Of a DNA stretch of 64,000 nucleotides, positions 54,350 through 62,978 are shown piece by piece. The stretch is from Bacteroidales bacterium (lineage in GTDB: Bacteria; Bacteroidota; Bacteroidia; Bacteroidales; UBA1715), in NCBI GenBank assembly GCA_017516865.1, contig JAFXAU010000021.1, positions 1 through 64,000 on the forward strand, given 5' to 3'. The position numbers and the translations under genes are program-made. The notes beneath the pieces are model-generated. The model made no database searches and was not told the DNA's origin. It saw nothing but the letters and a program-made list of their open reading frames with translations. How positions within the stretch are numbered: the first letter of the stretch is position 1; the number at the start of each line of letters is the position of its first letter.

Positions 54350-55243
54350 TTACACTAACGCTCTAATTAATTGTTCTTTATCTCCAGGGAGTAAATCCAT
54401 CATAGGAACCTCTGGCATTGTGTATGCACCTGGTTGCTGCTTGAACGTGGCACGAATTGAACCGACCAAAATCTGAGCCGTAAGAGCTGGGTTGTTGATT
54501 GTCATTTCGAACTTAAACCGTTGATTTTGCGTTTTTCCCGAAACGCCTTTTCTTTCCAACAAAACGCCATGTCCCATATCGCGGCAGTTGTCAACGCTGT
54601 CGACAGGAATCACGTGAAGTTCGTCGTGAGCAAAATAATCATCGGCTTTCAATTCGTCATACACTTGTTGAGCGGTGAACCCGTCTTCCAATTCCACATA
54701 AACTAAACGACTGTGGATTCCCGCACCTTGCGGCATTGTCATTGAAAGAGCATTTTTCACTCCTTTTTTCGAGCGGGCAACAACCGAGTGACCCATACTC
54801 ATGCCAGGACCAAAGTTTGTCCACGTGAGACCTTTTGGAGCTGCAGCCTGCAATAAAGTACGAATCACAGAATCGCTTCCTGGATCCCAACCAGCAGAAA
54901 TAATTGCGACTGAGTTGTTTGCCTTTGCAACTGCGCCCAACGACTCGTGCAAATCCCAGATGTTTCCATGAATGTCGAAACTGTCAGCCGTATTGATGCC
55001 CATCGCAAGATATTTTTTTGCATTCTCTTCAACACTACGGCTTGGAGTAGCGAGAATTACACCATCAACTTTGCCAAGTTCCTTCACGTCGGTTACAACT
55101 TTGTAAGGTGTCAATTCCAATGGCATTTCACCCGAAACCGAACGGCGGACAATGCCCGCAATTTCCATGTCTGGAGCCACTTCTAACGCTTCCAATACGT
55201 ATTTCCCAATGTTTCCGTATCCTATAATTGCTATTCTTTTCAT
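54350..55243 (-). CDS. ddh: meso-diaminopimelate D-dehydrogenase
   Basis: A 297-aa NADP-dependent enzyme giving the one-step route to meso-diaminopimelate for lysine and peptidoglycan. The dinucleotide fold starts IAIIGYGNIGKYVLEAL, and the family-specific SAGWDPGSDSVIRTL and NFGPGMSMGHSV are present. ATG at 55243 (MKRIAIIGYG) is preferred; a -7 box TACTTTTG is at 55264-55271, so the longer frame to 55324 is not used. Confidence 0.95.
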   Translation of the reverse strand: MKRIAIIGYGNIGKYVLEALEVAPDMEIAGIVRRSVSGEMPLELTPYKVVTDVKELGKVDGVILATPSRSVEENAKKYLAMGINTADSFDIHGNIWDLHESLGAVAKANNSVAIISAGWDPGSDSVIRTLLQAAAPKGLTWTNFGPGMSMGHSVVARSKKGVKNALSMTMPQGAGIHSRLVYVELEDGFTAQQVYDELKADDYFAHDELHVIPVDSVDNCRDMGHGVLLERKGVSGKTQNQRFKFEMTINNPALTAQILVGSIRATFKQQPGAYTMPEVPMMDLLPGDKEQLIRALV

Positions 55244-55263
55244 AACACTTAATTTTTGATTAA

Positions 55264-55271
55264 CAAAAGTA
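55264..55271 (-). promoter_or_regulatory. -7 box of ddh
   Basis: TACTTTTG on the minus strand matches TAnnTTTG; leader of about 14 nt. Confidence 0.5.
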
Positions 55272-55412
55272 AAAATATCTGTCAATTCAAATTTATAGGC
55301 ACTAATTTTTTTGTCACAAAGCAAGTGAATTTTAGTATTTTACTCATTCAAAATAAGTGATTTACGTATAAATGTTATCTCTCGGTTGGATCCAACAATG
55401 CAGTACATTTCT

Positions 55413-55628
55413 TCATGCACGGGAAGCGTTTAAAATAAAATCATCGTGGCACAAAAAAGGCAGGTTTCTGTCGCCTGCCTTAACTCGTTTTCTGTCGTAA
55501 ACTTTTTTCGACTTGTAAATCCGCTTATGACAAAGCGGATGTCCATAACGGGAAATCTCCTCCTCGCGGCTTGCCTTTCTGTTGGCACGGAGATAATCCT
55601 CCTGCGTAATTTTGTCTTTACGTTTCAT
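55413..55628 (-). CDS. small conserved basic protein of Bacteroidales
   Basis: A 71-aa very basic protein beginning MKRKDKITQEDYLRANRK, then ASREEEISRYGHPLCHKRIYKSKK. I recall close relatives of this opening in many Bacteroidales genomes, annotated only as hypothetical. The last 25 residues are less conserved-looking. It may bind nucleic acid by charge, but no domain is recognised. It starts 12 bp after the stop of the gene upstream. Confidence 0.65.
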   Translation of the reverse strand: MKRKDKITQEDYLRANRKASREEEISRYGHPLCHKRIYKSKKVYDRKRVKAGDRNLPFLCHDDFILNASRA

Positions 55629-55640
55629 GTCAATCTGCTT

Positions 55641-56204
55641 TTATTTTAACGATGAATATTGATTTTGCCAGTCCGGGTCTTGAGAATCTTTCACCAAGCG
55701 CCACATATCTTCGCCATAAAGAAATTGGCTCAATTCGCTATAGTGATAGTTCCGTTTCAAAAAACTCCATTGCGAATCACTCGGAACAAAGTCTTTGCCC
55801 GCCCAACCTTTTTCTGTGTTTCCGTCGTATGGATATTCAGAATAGCGCAGTTTCCATAAATTTTCGAACGACTGCCACATTATTTCCTTGTCTTCCAAGA
55901 AATTACGCTTTTCAGGATTTGCTTTCGACACCGTTTGACCCGTAACTTGCTGTAAAAATTGCTCTCTCGAAAGCCAAGTAATTTGTTCCTCGCCAGTTGA
56001 TTTAATTTGAATGAAACCATAGCGTACAAATCCCGAATAACTTGTCATAAGACTTATTCCAAAATATCCTTTGACAGTTACTTTCAGTTCCGGATTTTCG
56101 TCTCGAGGAATAAAAATATTGTTTCCAACCCTGTTCCCAGGCTGGGCAAATGCCTGTCCTGCGAACAGCACGAACAAAACTAATATAAGACGAAACCGTT
56201 TCAT
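55641..56204 (-). CDS. exported protein of unknown function
   Basis: A 187-aa protein with a signal peptide (MKRFRLILVLFVLFAGQAFAQ in parts: MKRFRL, LFVLFAG, QAFAQ). The mature part has a beta-rich first half (LKVTVKGYFGISLMTSYSG; YGFIQIKSTGEEQITWLSRE) and a helical tail. No family named. I chose the ATG at 56204; the longer frame begins with GTG at 56219. Sits between the HhH protein and the 71-aa protein on one strand. Confidence 0.68.
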   Translation of the reverse strand: MKRFRLILVLFVLFAGQAFAQPGNRVGNNIFIPRDENPELKVTVKGYFGISLMTSYSGFVRYGFIQIKSTGEEQITWLSREQFLQQVTGQTVSKANPEKRNFLEDKEIMWQSFENLWKLRYSEYPYDGNTEKGWAGKDFVPSDSQWSFLKRNYHYSELSQFLYGEDMWRLVKDSQDPDWQNQYSSLK

Positions 56205-56270
56205 ACCGAAATTTTTCACTAAAATAACTAAATTTTCATGTAAACCAAAAAATGATCCAAAAAATTGTTT

Positions 56271-58202
56271 TTACAACTCTATCTGCAACAACAAGTTGAC
56301 TTGGATTTTCCCAGTTCCTGTATACAAGTCGTAGGAATCGGGGAGGTTGTATTTGTCGGTGTACTTTGTATAAGCGATTTTTGACTGAGCAATGAATCGC
56401 TTTGCGATTTTCCATTTTAAGACGGCGTATGTTTTTGTTCCTGCATAAAACATCTGGGAATTTGCAAAAATGTATTGCACATCGTCTTCCCATGCATAAA
56501 GACGATTGTCGAACGGTGCGTCGAATTGGGCTGTTCTACAACTTATGGTCAATTGTGAATTCGGTTTCCATACAATGTCTTCGTAAATCATAATTCCAAC
56601 AGCATCGTTCCCGTAAACCGCCTGTGCCATTGCTTTTAGCTGCAATGTCCGGGTGAGTGGACGTGAAAAATAAAATTTATGGGAATATTTTTGCATCATA
56701 TTATAGCCGTTTTCTACCGATTTGGTTTGTCGGAGATACGACAATTGGTAATACGCGGACATTCCCGAGAATGTTTTGTAGGATAATTTTACTTTCAAGG
56801 CGTTGCCCTGTGTCGGGATTTTTACGGTTGACTGTTCGGCAGGAAAGTAGAAAACGTCGTTTCCCACAATCAACGTAGTTTTAGGAGAAACTACGACACG
56901 TAAATTCATGTCGAAACCAGTTTCGTTTGCAATGGAACTTTTTCGTCCAACGGCGGAACTCATAAAACTTTGATACGATTTTCCATAATAGCGAAATACA
57001 CCTGTCGCCGTCAATTCTTCGCATATTGCATGCTGAATACCGTTGACGGTGGCAATATTAAAATCGTGGTCGGTGGCAAATTCGCCAAACAGCCGTGTGT
57101 GTCGTCTAAAGTAGTTATAAAACAAGCTCGCATTTGCTATTGTAGCTGATACCGTGTCTTTTTCGAAAGAATGTCGAAGGACTGCACAGCCAACTTTCCA
57201 GCGATTCAAGTCGGTTACTAGATGTAAGCCTGTCAAAGTATACGAAATCTGTTCTCTCGAAGCCTGTTCCGACAAGGTTCTGTGATATCCAGTTTTGGAA
57301 ATGACGAATGGAAAATCTGGTTTGTCGGAAATGTGCCCGTCGAGGTTACGAAACGAAGCAAATGGAGTTACTTGGAATTTGCCAAGTTTTACGGTCATTC
57401 CACATCCTCGCGAAAAAATGTATTCCGACGTAGAACTATGTTTTGTCAGCACATACGACTGATTTCCTCCCGGTTGCTCCAAACTTGAGCCAAATCCGCC
57501 TCCTTGCGACAAAGTCAGCCCCTGTGCTATCGAAATCTTATAATCTCCCAAAATCAAATTCGACAATACTTTCCTGTTTTTTATCTGAACGTACATAGAA
57601 CGGGAATCAAAACCTTCTTTCGAAAATGTTTCGCCCATGTCTTTTTTCATCGTTATACCCCAAAACAAATCGTTGTAGGAACTAAAACGATAACGAAAAT
57701 TTTCTTTATTCGGTCCACCATCGTAATGATTGAAATCTTTGTATTCCCCTTTGGGAATGTTCACGGCAGACACATTCAAGGCAAACGTGTGGCGCCCCTC
57801 TTCAATCAGGTCAGACAGTGGTTTTCGCACTGTCGTCGGCGAAGCATACAAAAATTGCGATAATATTTTCATTTTTTCGGTTGGAAGGCCAAGCACAAAT
57901 TGCAGTTCATAAATACTGAACAACGGTTTGTTGTGCGAAACGTAGTAAAGCAGGCTTTGTTTCTCGAAATCAGAAAGGAATACAAATTTCGAGCAATCCT
58001 CCTCCGATAGCTCGTTCACATTGAATTTTGCGTAATATAAGTCCTCGAGAGCGGAATAGGAATCCTCGTCATAATCTTCGGGAAATTCGTCATTCAGCAG
58101 AGACAAAACATCGTCCCATTCTTGTGAATAACAAGAACTTACAATACAGAGACATAAAAACACAATGCCAATGTATACCAATGGAGAACGCGGCATTTCC
58201 AT
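56271..58202 (-). CDS. exported HhH (ComEA-like) protein with beta-barrel-like body
   Basis: A 643-aa exported protein. A signal (about 1-26; VSSCYSQ) precedes two helix-hairpin-helix-like segments (FNVNELSEEDCSKFVFLSDFEKQSLLYYV as LSEEDCSKFVFLSDFE; then PLFSIYELQFVLGLP), as in ComEA. The rest (about 160-643) alternates aromatic-rich strands as in an outer-membrane barrel. Function unknown; DNA uptake or envelope role is a guess. A second ATG at 58196 is also possible because the -7 box at 58207-58214 would place the transcript start at about 58200. Confidence 0.7.
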   Translation of the reverse strand: MEMPRSPLVYIGIVFLCLCIVSSCYSQEWDDVLSLLNDEFPEDYDEDSYSALEDLYYAKFNVNELSEEDCSKFVFLSDFEKQSLLYYVSHNKPLFSIYELQFVLGLPTEKMKILSQFLYASPTTVRKPLSDLIEEGRHTFALNVSAVNIPKGEYKDFNHYDGGPNKENFRYRFSSYNDLFWGITMKKDMGETFSKEGFDSRSMYVQIKNRKVLSNLILGDYKISIAQGLTLSQGGGFGSSLEQPGGNQSYVLTKHSSTSEYIFSRGCGMTVKLGKFQVTPFASFRNLDGHISDKPDFPFVISKTGYHRTLSEQASREQISYTLTGLHLVTDLNRWKVGCAVLRHSFEKDTVSATIANASLFYNYFRRHTRLFGEFATDHDFNIATVNGIQHAICEELTATGVFRYYGKSYQSFMSSAVGRKSSIANETGFDMNLRVVVSPKTTLIVGNDVFYFPAEQSTVKIPTQGNALKVKLSYKTFSGMSAYYQLSYLRQTKSVENGYNMMQKYSHKFYFSRPLTRTLQLKAMAQAVYGNDAVGIMIYEDIVWKPNSQLTISCRTAQFDAPFDNRLYAWEDDVQYIFANSQMFYAGTKTYAVLKWKIAKRFIAQSKIAYTKYTDKYNLPDSYDLYTGTGKIQVNLLLQIEL

Positions 58203-58206
58203 ACCG

Positions 58207-58214
58207 CAAATATA
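58207..58214 (-). promoter_or_regulatory. -7 box before the HhH protein gene
   Basis: TATATTTG on the minus strand matches TAnnTTTG and would give an almost leaderless transcript. It lies in the 27-bp gap after aroC. Confidence 0.4.
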
Positions 58215-58229
58215 AGAATTTTTCCTTGA

Positions 58230-59201
58230 TTATTGCATTCTCAGCGATAAATCCGCCAAAACAATTGCAGTTGCACATTCAACCACAACAGGAGCTCTCA
58301 CGGCAATGCATGCATCGTGGCGACCTGCAATTTCCAAAGGTTCCACTTGACCGCTGGCAAAATTGTATGTCTCCTGAGCAAGAGAAATGCTCGCAGTCGG
58401 TTTCACGGCGAGTCGAAATGTGATTTCGTTTCCATTGGAAATTCCTCCATTGATTCCTCCGGCATAATTCGTCTTGGTCGTACCGTCGGCATCGATTATC
58501 ATATCATTATGCTGACTGCCGTACATTTTTGCCGCAGCGATTCCACTTCCAAATTCTATGCTTTTAACCGCTGGTATTGAAAAGATAATATGTGCAATTT
58601 CTGATTCCAAAGAGTCAAAAAACGGCTCACCTAAGCCCACGGGAACATTTTTGCAAGAACACGTCACCAACCCGCCTACTGAATCGTGGCGTTGCATAGT
58701 TTCGCGGATACATTCGTCAATGTCGGTGCGACCACCAACTTCCACTAGTTCGGAACATATTTCGACGGGGGCAATTATTTTTTTCGCAATTACGCCTGCG
58801 GCGACGAGTCCCAATGTAATTCTTCCCGAAAAATGTCCTCCACCGCGCGGGTCATTGTAACCGCCATATTTCACCATACCTGTGTAGTCGGCATGGCCAG
58901 GACGCGGATGGTCTTGCAAATTGGAATAATCCGCCGATTTCGTATTTGTATTTTCGAAAAGAATTGTAATCGGTGTTCCGCAAGTTTTTCCGTTGAAAAC
59001 ACCGCTCACAATATGAGGAATATCTGCTTCGATGCGTGGTGTAGTGCCGAGTTTCCCTGAACGACGGCGTTGCAAATCTGCCGTAAAATCATCTTCGGAC
59101 AGCGCAATTCCCGACGGGCATCCGTCAACAATAACACCCACGTTTTTACCGTGGCTTTCGCCAAAAATCTCTACACGGAATATTTTACCAAAACTGTTCA
59201 T
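58230..59201 (-). CDS. aroC: chorismate synthase
   Basis: A 323-aa enzyme that makes chorismate, the branch point for aromatic amino acids. The first signature GESHGKNVGVIVDGCPSG, the RPGHAD and GGGHFSGRITLGLVAAG motifs and the ending RHDACIAVRAPVVVECATAIVLAD identify it. The length is a little below the usual 350-360 residues, but all motifs are present. It starts 16 bp after the deacetylase-like gene in a four-gene run with HIT and greA. Confidence 0.96.
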   Translation of the reverse strand: MNSFGKIFRVEIFGESHGKNVGVIVDGCPSGIALSEDDFTADLQRRRSGKLGTTPRIEADIPHIVSGVFNGKTCGTPITILFENTNTKSADYSNLQDHPRPGHADYTGMVKYGGYNDPRGGGHFSGRITLGLVAAGVIAKKIIAPVEICSELVEVGGRTDIDECIRETMQRHDSVGGLVTCSCKNVPVGLGEPFFDSLESEIAHIIFSIPAVKSIEFGSGIAAAKMYGSQHNDMIIDADGTTKTNYAGGINGGISNGNEITFRLAVKPTASISLAQETYNFASGQVEPLEIAGRHDACIAVRAPVVVECATAIVLADLSLRMQ

Positions 59202-59217
59202 CTATAAAGTTTTTGAG

Positions 59218-60534
59218 TTATTTTGTTTTGACTATGTGTTCATACACTCCGTCAAGGTAGTTCCATTCTTTTGCGTTAAAACTGCTGTTGTGCCACAGAC
59301 AGACAAAATTTCCGTGATATTTCTTCACCATTTTTATCAACGAATCCACCCAGGCGATTGCTTCGTCATAGTTCCGAGCATGCTGCAAGGTTACGTCCAT
59401 CAGTGTCAACGGAAGTTCTTTTATTTTCATCTGGCACCGTTTTTCGCAGTCAAAAAGCGAATGTTCTATACACATTCCCGTGCGGAAACCAATGTGATGG
59501 GAAAAATACAAACTGCTGTCCTGCAGAATGTTGTTTTGTTCCAAAGCACGCATTGTCTGTGGCATGCGAACTTTGAGGTAATGCTGACGATTTCGTGTCA
59601 GTTTTTGTCCGAGAGTTGCTTCGTAGAACTGAATGTCAGTCGCAATTTTATCTGTATCTTTTTCTAAAAAGTAATTGTTGTGGATTCCAACCTCGTGCTT
59701 ACGGGCGAGAATATTCGATACAATTTGTTTTCCTCTGTCTGTAGAAAGACACCACGCATTCATTTTTGTGTTCAGGAAATAGAACGTTGACTTTTCGCCC
59801 GCCTGTTCACTTAGGCTCATAAGCATATCGTAGACATCATACGGATCTTGATTGCGTTTGTGTAATTCAATCGTATTTTTTAAACTTTTTAACGAAAATC
59901 TTCGGAACAAATCTCCTAAACACGATTTAACAAAATCCGACGTTTTGAACCACTTTAATAAATAGTCCACATCGTGTGTCAACGTTTTCTTGTATGAATG
60001 TAGCACTGGTATTTCCAGTCCATACTCGGCGGCAATTCTTCGGATAAATTCGGCATAAACATGCACTATAGGCTGTTTAATCAAGCCAAATTTGACAGCA
60101 CAGGAATCTTCTTCCGGGAATCGTCCCCAGCGGTCGTAAGACTCGGCGACATATTCTTCCCATCGACTTAGCATGAAAAATGCTGTGCCAAACAAATCGC
60201 CTCCGCAATACAGCGAATTCTGATGTTTCGTGAACACATTGTTTCCATAGAGAAACGGCATTGTTTCGCCCTCTTCGTCAGTTTTTAGTTGGATTAGACG
60301 CTGCGGAAGAAACCGTCTGTCACAATAACTGATTGACTCAGGAATGTTGCAGAAAAAGTCGTCTTTTATTTCTATGAAATTCCCCATCGGAAAAACTATT
60401 TTGTACACTTGGCTTACCGAAGTGTCAAATAATTCATAATCAATTCCAAGTATTTCGTGGAAAATCACATGAAACGTATATTGTTTCTCTGGCAGGAACT
60501 TTGATTCTGTGTAAATGGTTATTTTTTCTTTCAT
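59218..60534 (-). CDS. polysaccharide-deacetylase-like protein
   Basis: A 438-aa protein with an N-terminal domain (about 1-190) of the DUF7033 kind and a C-terminal region resembling NodB-type deacetylases. LTHDVDYLLKW (about 199) supplies the paired acidic residues, HEVGIHNNYF the metal-binding histidine region, and FVCLWHNSSF the final His. The catalytic sites look complete for the family's metal. Members are often linked to cell-surface polysaccharide genes; here the neighbours are aroC, HIT and greA. Substrate unknown. Confidence 0.75.
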   Translation of the reverse strand: MKEKITIYTESKFLPEKQYTFHVIFHEILGIDYELFDTSVSQVYKIVFPMGNFIEIKDDFFCNIPESISYCDRRFLPQRLIQLKTDEEGETMPFLYGNNVFTKHQNSLYCGGDLFGTAFFMLSRWEEYVAESYDRWGRFPEEDSCAVKFGLIKQPIVHVYAEFIRRIAAEYGLEIPVLHSYKKTLTHDVDYLLKWFKTSDFVKSCLGDLFRRFSLKSLKNTIELHKRNQDPYDVYDMLMSLSEQAGEKSTFYFLNTKMNAWCLSTDRGKQIVSNILARKHEVGIHNNYFLEKDTDKIATDIQFYEATLGQKLTRNRQHYLKVRMPQTMRALEQNNILQDSSLYFSHHIGFRTGMCIEHSLFDCEKRCQMKIKELPLTLMDVTLQHARNYDEAIAWVDSLIKMVKKYHGNFVCLWHNSSFNAKEWNYLDGVYEHIVKTK

Positions 60535-60555
60535 AGAAATTTTGTTCCCGAATCC

Positions 60556-60954
60556 TTATTTAAAATTTGACCGAATTTTTTCTGCTGTTGCCGCCAATTC
60601 TTCTTGCGAAGGAGAAAGTTTCGGACCTCCGAAGTTCATTTCTCCTACAGAATTTTGCAATGGAATTAAGTGAATGTGGCAGTGCGGGACTTCCAATCCA
60701 ACAACTCCAACACCGATGCGAGCGCATGGAACAGCTTTTTCGACAGCTTTGGCAACGCGTTTTGCGAACACCATCATTCTGCCGAGAAGAGCATCGTCGA
60801 CATCGAAAATATACGGAATTTCCTGTTTCGGAATCACCAACGTGTGACCGACAGCCATAGGATTTATATCAAGAAATGCCAAAAACTCATCGTTTTCGGC
60901 AACTTTGTGAGCTGGTATTTCGCCAGCAATGATTTTTGAAAATATTGAAGCCAT
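60556..60954 (-). CDS. HIT family nucleotide-binding protein
   Basis: A 132-aa nucleotide hydrolase or transferase of the HINT branch. The histidine triad HCHIHLIPL is near the C-terminus, and ASIFSKIIAGEIPAHKV is the usual start. Members split AMP from lysyl- or other aminoacyl-type adducts; no definite substrate is known. It starts 2 bp after the greA stop. Confidence 0.93.
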   Translation of the reverse strand: MASIFSKIIAGEIPAHKVAENDEFLAFLDINPMAVGHTLVIPKQEIPYIFDVDDALLGRMMVFAKRVAKAVEKAVPCARIGVGVVGLEVPHCHIHLIPLQNSVGEMNFGGPKLSPSQEELAATAEKIRSNFK

Positions 60955-60956
60955 AA

Positions 60957-61424
60957 TTAACGTGATATTTCAATGATTTCGAAAGGAATTACACCAGCTG
61001 GAACCTGTACTTCTACAATGTCGCCAACTTTTTTGCCAAGAAGACCTTTTGCAATAGGAGTGTTGACAGCGATTTTCCCTTGTTTTAGGTTCGCCTCTTG
61101 TTCCGCAACCAACGTGTATTGCATTTTTGCGTTGTTCTTCGTGTTACGGATAGTGACTTTCGACAAAATCTGTACAACCGAATTGTCTAATTTTGACTCA
61201 TCGATAACGCGTGCGTTTGCCATTGTTTCCTTCAACTGGGCAATTCTCAATTCCAACAATCCTTGAGCTTCTCTTGCAGCATCGTACTCAGCATTTTCGG
61301 AAAGGTCGCCTTTGTCGCGAGCCTCTGCGATTTGTTGTGAAATTTTCGGACGCTCCACTGTAGTGAGTTGTTCCAATTCTTGTTGCATTTTACGCATGCC
61401 TTCAGCAGTTACATAAGATACCAT
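60957..61424 (-). CDS. greA: transcription elongation factor GreA
   Basis: A 155-aa factor that rescues back-tracked RNA polymerase by stimulating RNA cleavage. The N-terminal coiled coil (about 5-75) with the acidic tip DLSENAEYDAAREAQ and the C-terminal FKBP-like domain (GKIAVNTPIAKGLLGKKVGDIVEV) are complete. It heads the run greA, HIT, deacetylase-like, aroC. Confidence 0.96.
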   Translation of the reverse strand: MVSYVTAEGMRKMQQELEQLTTVERPKISQQIAEARDKGDLSENAEYDAAREAQGLLELRIAQLKETMANARVIDESKLDNSVVQILSKVTIRNTKNNAKMQYTLVAEQEANLKQGKIAVNTPIAKGLLGKKVGDIVEVQVPAGVIPFEIIEISR

Positions 61425-61450
61425 ATCAATTATTTTTACAAATTACACAA

Positions 61451-61480
61451 AACAAAAGGAATCCCCGCTGAAGGGATTCC
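61451..61480 (-). terminator. terminator of the coiled-coil membrane protein gene
   Basis: An 8-bp stem GGAATCCC with GGGATTCC (61458-61465, 61473-61480) and T-rich tail on the minus strand, between the stop at 61516 and greA. A -7-like TATATTTG lies at 61500-61507 upstream of it, which could allow greA transcripts to read through the hairpin. Confidence 0.8.
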
Positions 61481-61515
61481 CATGTATTTTTATTTCTTGC
61501 AAATATACTAAAAAA

Positions 61516-62400
61516 TTATTGCAAACCAACAGACGATTTACCGATTTCTTTTCCGTCACAGAAAATTGAAACCTGATACGTTCCGACTGCGAGTGCCTCG
61601 TTCTCGGCATTGTAGAAGATTTCGAACTTAAAATCTTCGTTATTATAATGAATCTCTTTCTTTTCGGTGTACATGATAGTTTTGCCTTCGAAATCGAATT
61701 GATTTGCGTTTGTCGCAGTCAAAACTGTTCCGTTAGGGGCAAGTATTCTGACAAATAATGTTTTTGAACCCGATTCTGCCAAATTGTTCTTCAACAATGT
61801 TCCTGCCACGCCGAATTTTGCAGTACGACGAGCTTTAGTGGCAACTTTTCCGTTTTTGTTATATCCCTTGACGGAAATGTCGCTAATTCGCAGTTGAGAA
61901 CCTATTTCGACTTTTTCGCTCAATTGTTCAATTTGTTGAGTCTTTTGGTAATCCAAAATCGTCATCGTGTCGATTTTCTGTTGTTTTGTGTTATTTTCAA
62001 AATTCAGAGAATCAACTTTATGCTTCAGCATATCGTTTTCGCGGATGAATTTTTCGGCAGTCTGACGAAGTACTGCGATTTGCTTCTTATATGTTTCAAC
62101 CAAAGCGGCATCAGCTTGTGCAGCTTGCAATTCAGCACGAGTCTGTTCTATTTCGGCAAGACGTTCTGTCAACACTGAATCCATTTCTTCGTTAGCCGCA
62201 ACCTGTTTTTTAATTTCAACTTCGAGAGAATCCAAACTATTCAACAACTGCGATTTTTCCTGTTGTACCACAGCGATAGTATCGGACATTGTTTCTATTT
62301 CAGCCTTCAACTGAGTGTTCTGCCAAGCAAAGAAGCCCATTCCTAAAGCCAAAAGCAAAGCAACTACGCCAACTATAAATACACCTGATTTTGAGTTCAT
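61516..62400 (-). CDS. membrane-anchored coiled-coil protein
   Basis: A 294-aa protein with one N-terminal helix (about residues 6-26; VFIVGVVALLLALGMGFFAW), a long coiled coil rich in Q, E and L (about 30-165) and a beta-rich C-terminal domain (about 170-294). It opens MNSKSGV. No named family. The start at 62400 is favoured because a longer frame to 62424 begins inside the -7 box TACCTTTG at 62422-62429. A cell-envelope role is likely from the topology only. Confidence 0.72.
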   Translation of the reverse strand: MNSKSGVFIVGVVALLLALGMGFFAWQNTQLKAEIETMSDTIAVVQQEKSQLLNSLDSLEVEIKKQVAANEEMDSVLTERLAEIEQTRAELQAAQADAALVETYKKQIAVLRQTAEKFIRENDMLKHKVDSLNFENNTKQQKIDTMTILDYQKTQQIEQLSEKVEIGSQLRISDISVKGYNKNGKVATKARRTAKFGVAGTLLKNNLAESGSKTLFVRILAPNGTVLTATNANQFDFEGKTIMYTEKKEIHYNNEDFKFEIFYNAENEALAVGTYQVSIFCDGKEIGKSSVGLQ

Positions 62401-62421
62401 GTCTTTAAATTTTAATTTTCG

Positions 62422-62429
62422 CAAAGGTA
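62422..62429 (-). promoter_or_regulatory. -7 box of the coiled-coil protein gene
   Basis: TACCTTTG on the minus strand matches TAnnTTTG and leaves a leader of about 15 nt. This decides the start at 62400. Confidence 0.5.
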
Positions 62430-62546
62430 CACTTTTTATTATTCATACAGATTTTTCAAAAAATTTTTTTAAACACGTTGCTCACCGAGGAATGACAATG
62501 ATGGATTTTTATTGGAACGAAAGTTCTTCTGTTTCGAATAATTCGT

Positions 62547-62554
62547 TATTTTTG
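62547..62554 (+). promoter_or_regulatory. -7 box of the 132-aa OB-fold-like gene
   Basis: TATTTTTG matches TAnnTTTG and leaves a leader of about 19 nt before the ATG at 62580. Confidence 0.5.
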
Positions 62555-62579
62555 TATGACGAATCAAAAATTTTGAAAA

Positions 62580-62978
62580 ATGAAAAAGATATTTGTCGGT
62601 CTCATTGTAGCCATTGCCGTAGTAATTGCAATAGTTTTCATTTTTGGCGAAGAACAAAGTATTCGGTATTCCACAATTCCCGAAATAGTTGAAAATGCGG
62701 TTACTCTTGACAAAAAAGATGTTGTCATTACGTTGACAGGGAAAGTTACTTCGCAAATTTCAAAAAAACGTTTCTGGTTTCAAACTGCCGATGGTGAGTC
62801 AATTGTGATGGACGTAAAGAATGAAATGGTTCCGCTTGTGCCGGCAACCGACCAAATTACCATAAAAATCATAGGGAAAGTTGACTGCGAAACAACTTCA
62901 GGCGAAGGGGTAAAAATTGATGTTGACGAAATTAGTTTCGACCAAGAACAAGAACCTGAAGAAGAGCAGTTTATGTAA
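62580..62978 (+). CDS. exported OB-fold-like (BOF-type) protein
   Basis: A 132-aa protein with an N-terminal hydrophobic anchor or signal (about 1-23) and an OB-fold-like body (about 45-120): VVITLTGKVTSQISKKRFWFQTADG, then ITIKIIGKVDCETTSGEGVKIDVDEI (fragments VVITLTGKVTSQ, ITIKIIGKVD). This is the style of the YgiW/BOF family of small periplasmic OB proteins. The acidic tail QEPEEEQF is unusual. Convergent with the ATP-grasp-like gene, overlapping by 8 bp. Confidence 0.65.
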   Translation: MKKIFVGLIVAIAVVIAIVFIFGEEQSIRYSTIPEIVENAVTLDKKDVVITLTGKVTSQISKKRFWFQTADGESIVMDVKNEMVPLVPATDQITIKIIGKVDCETTSGEGVKIDVDEISFDQEQEPEEEQFM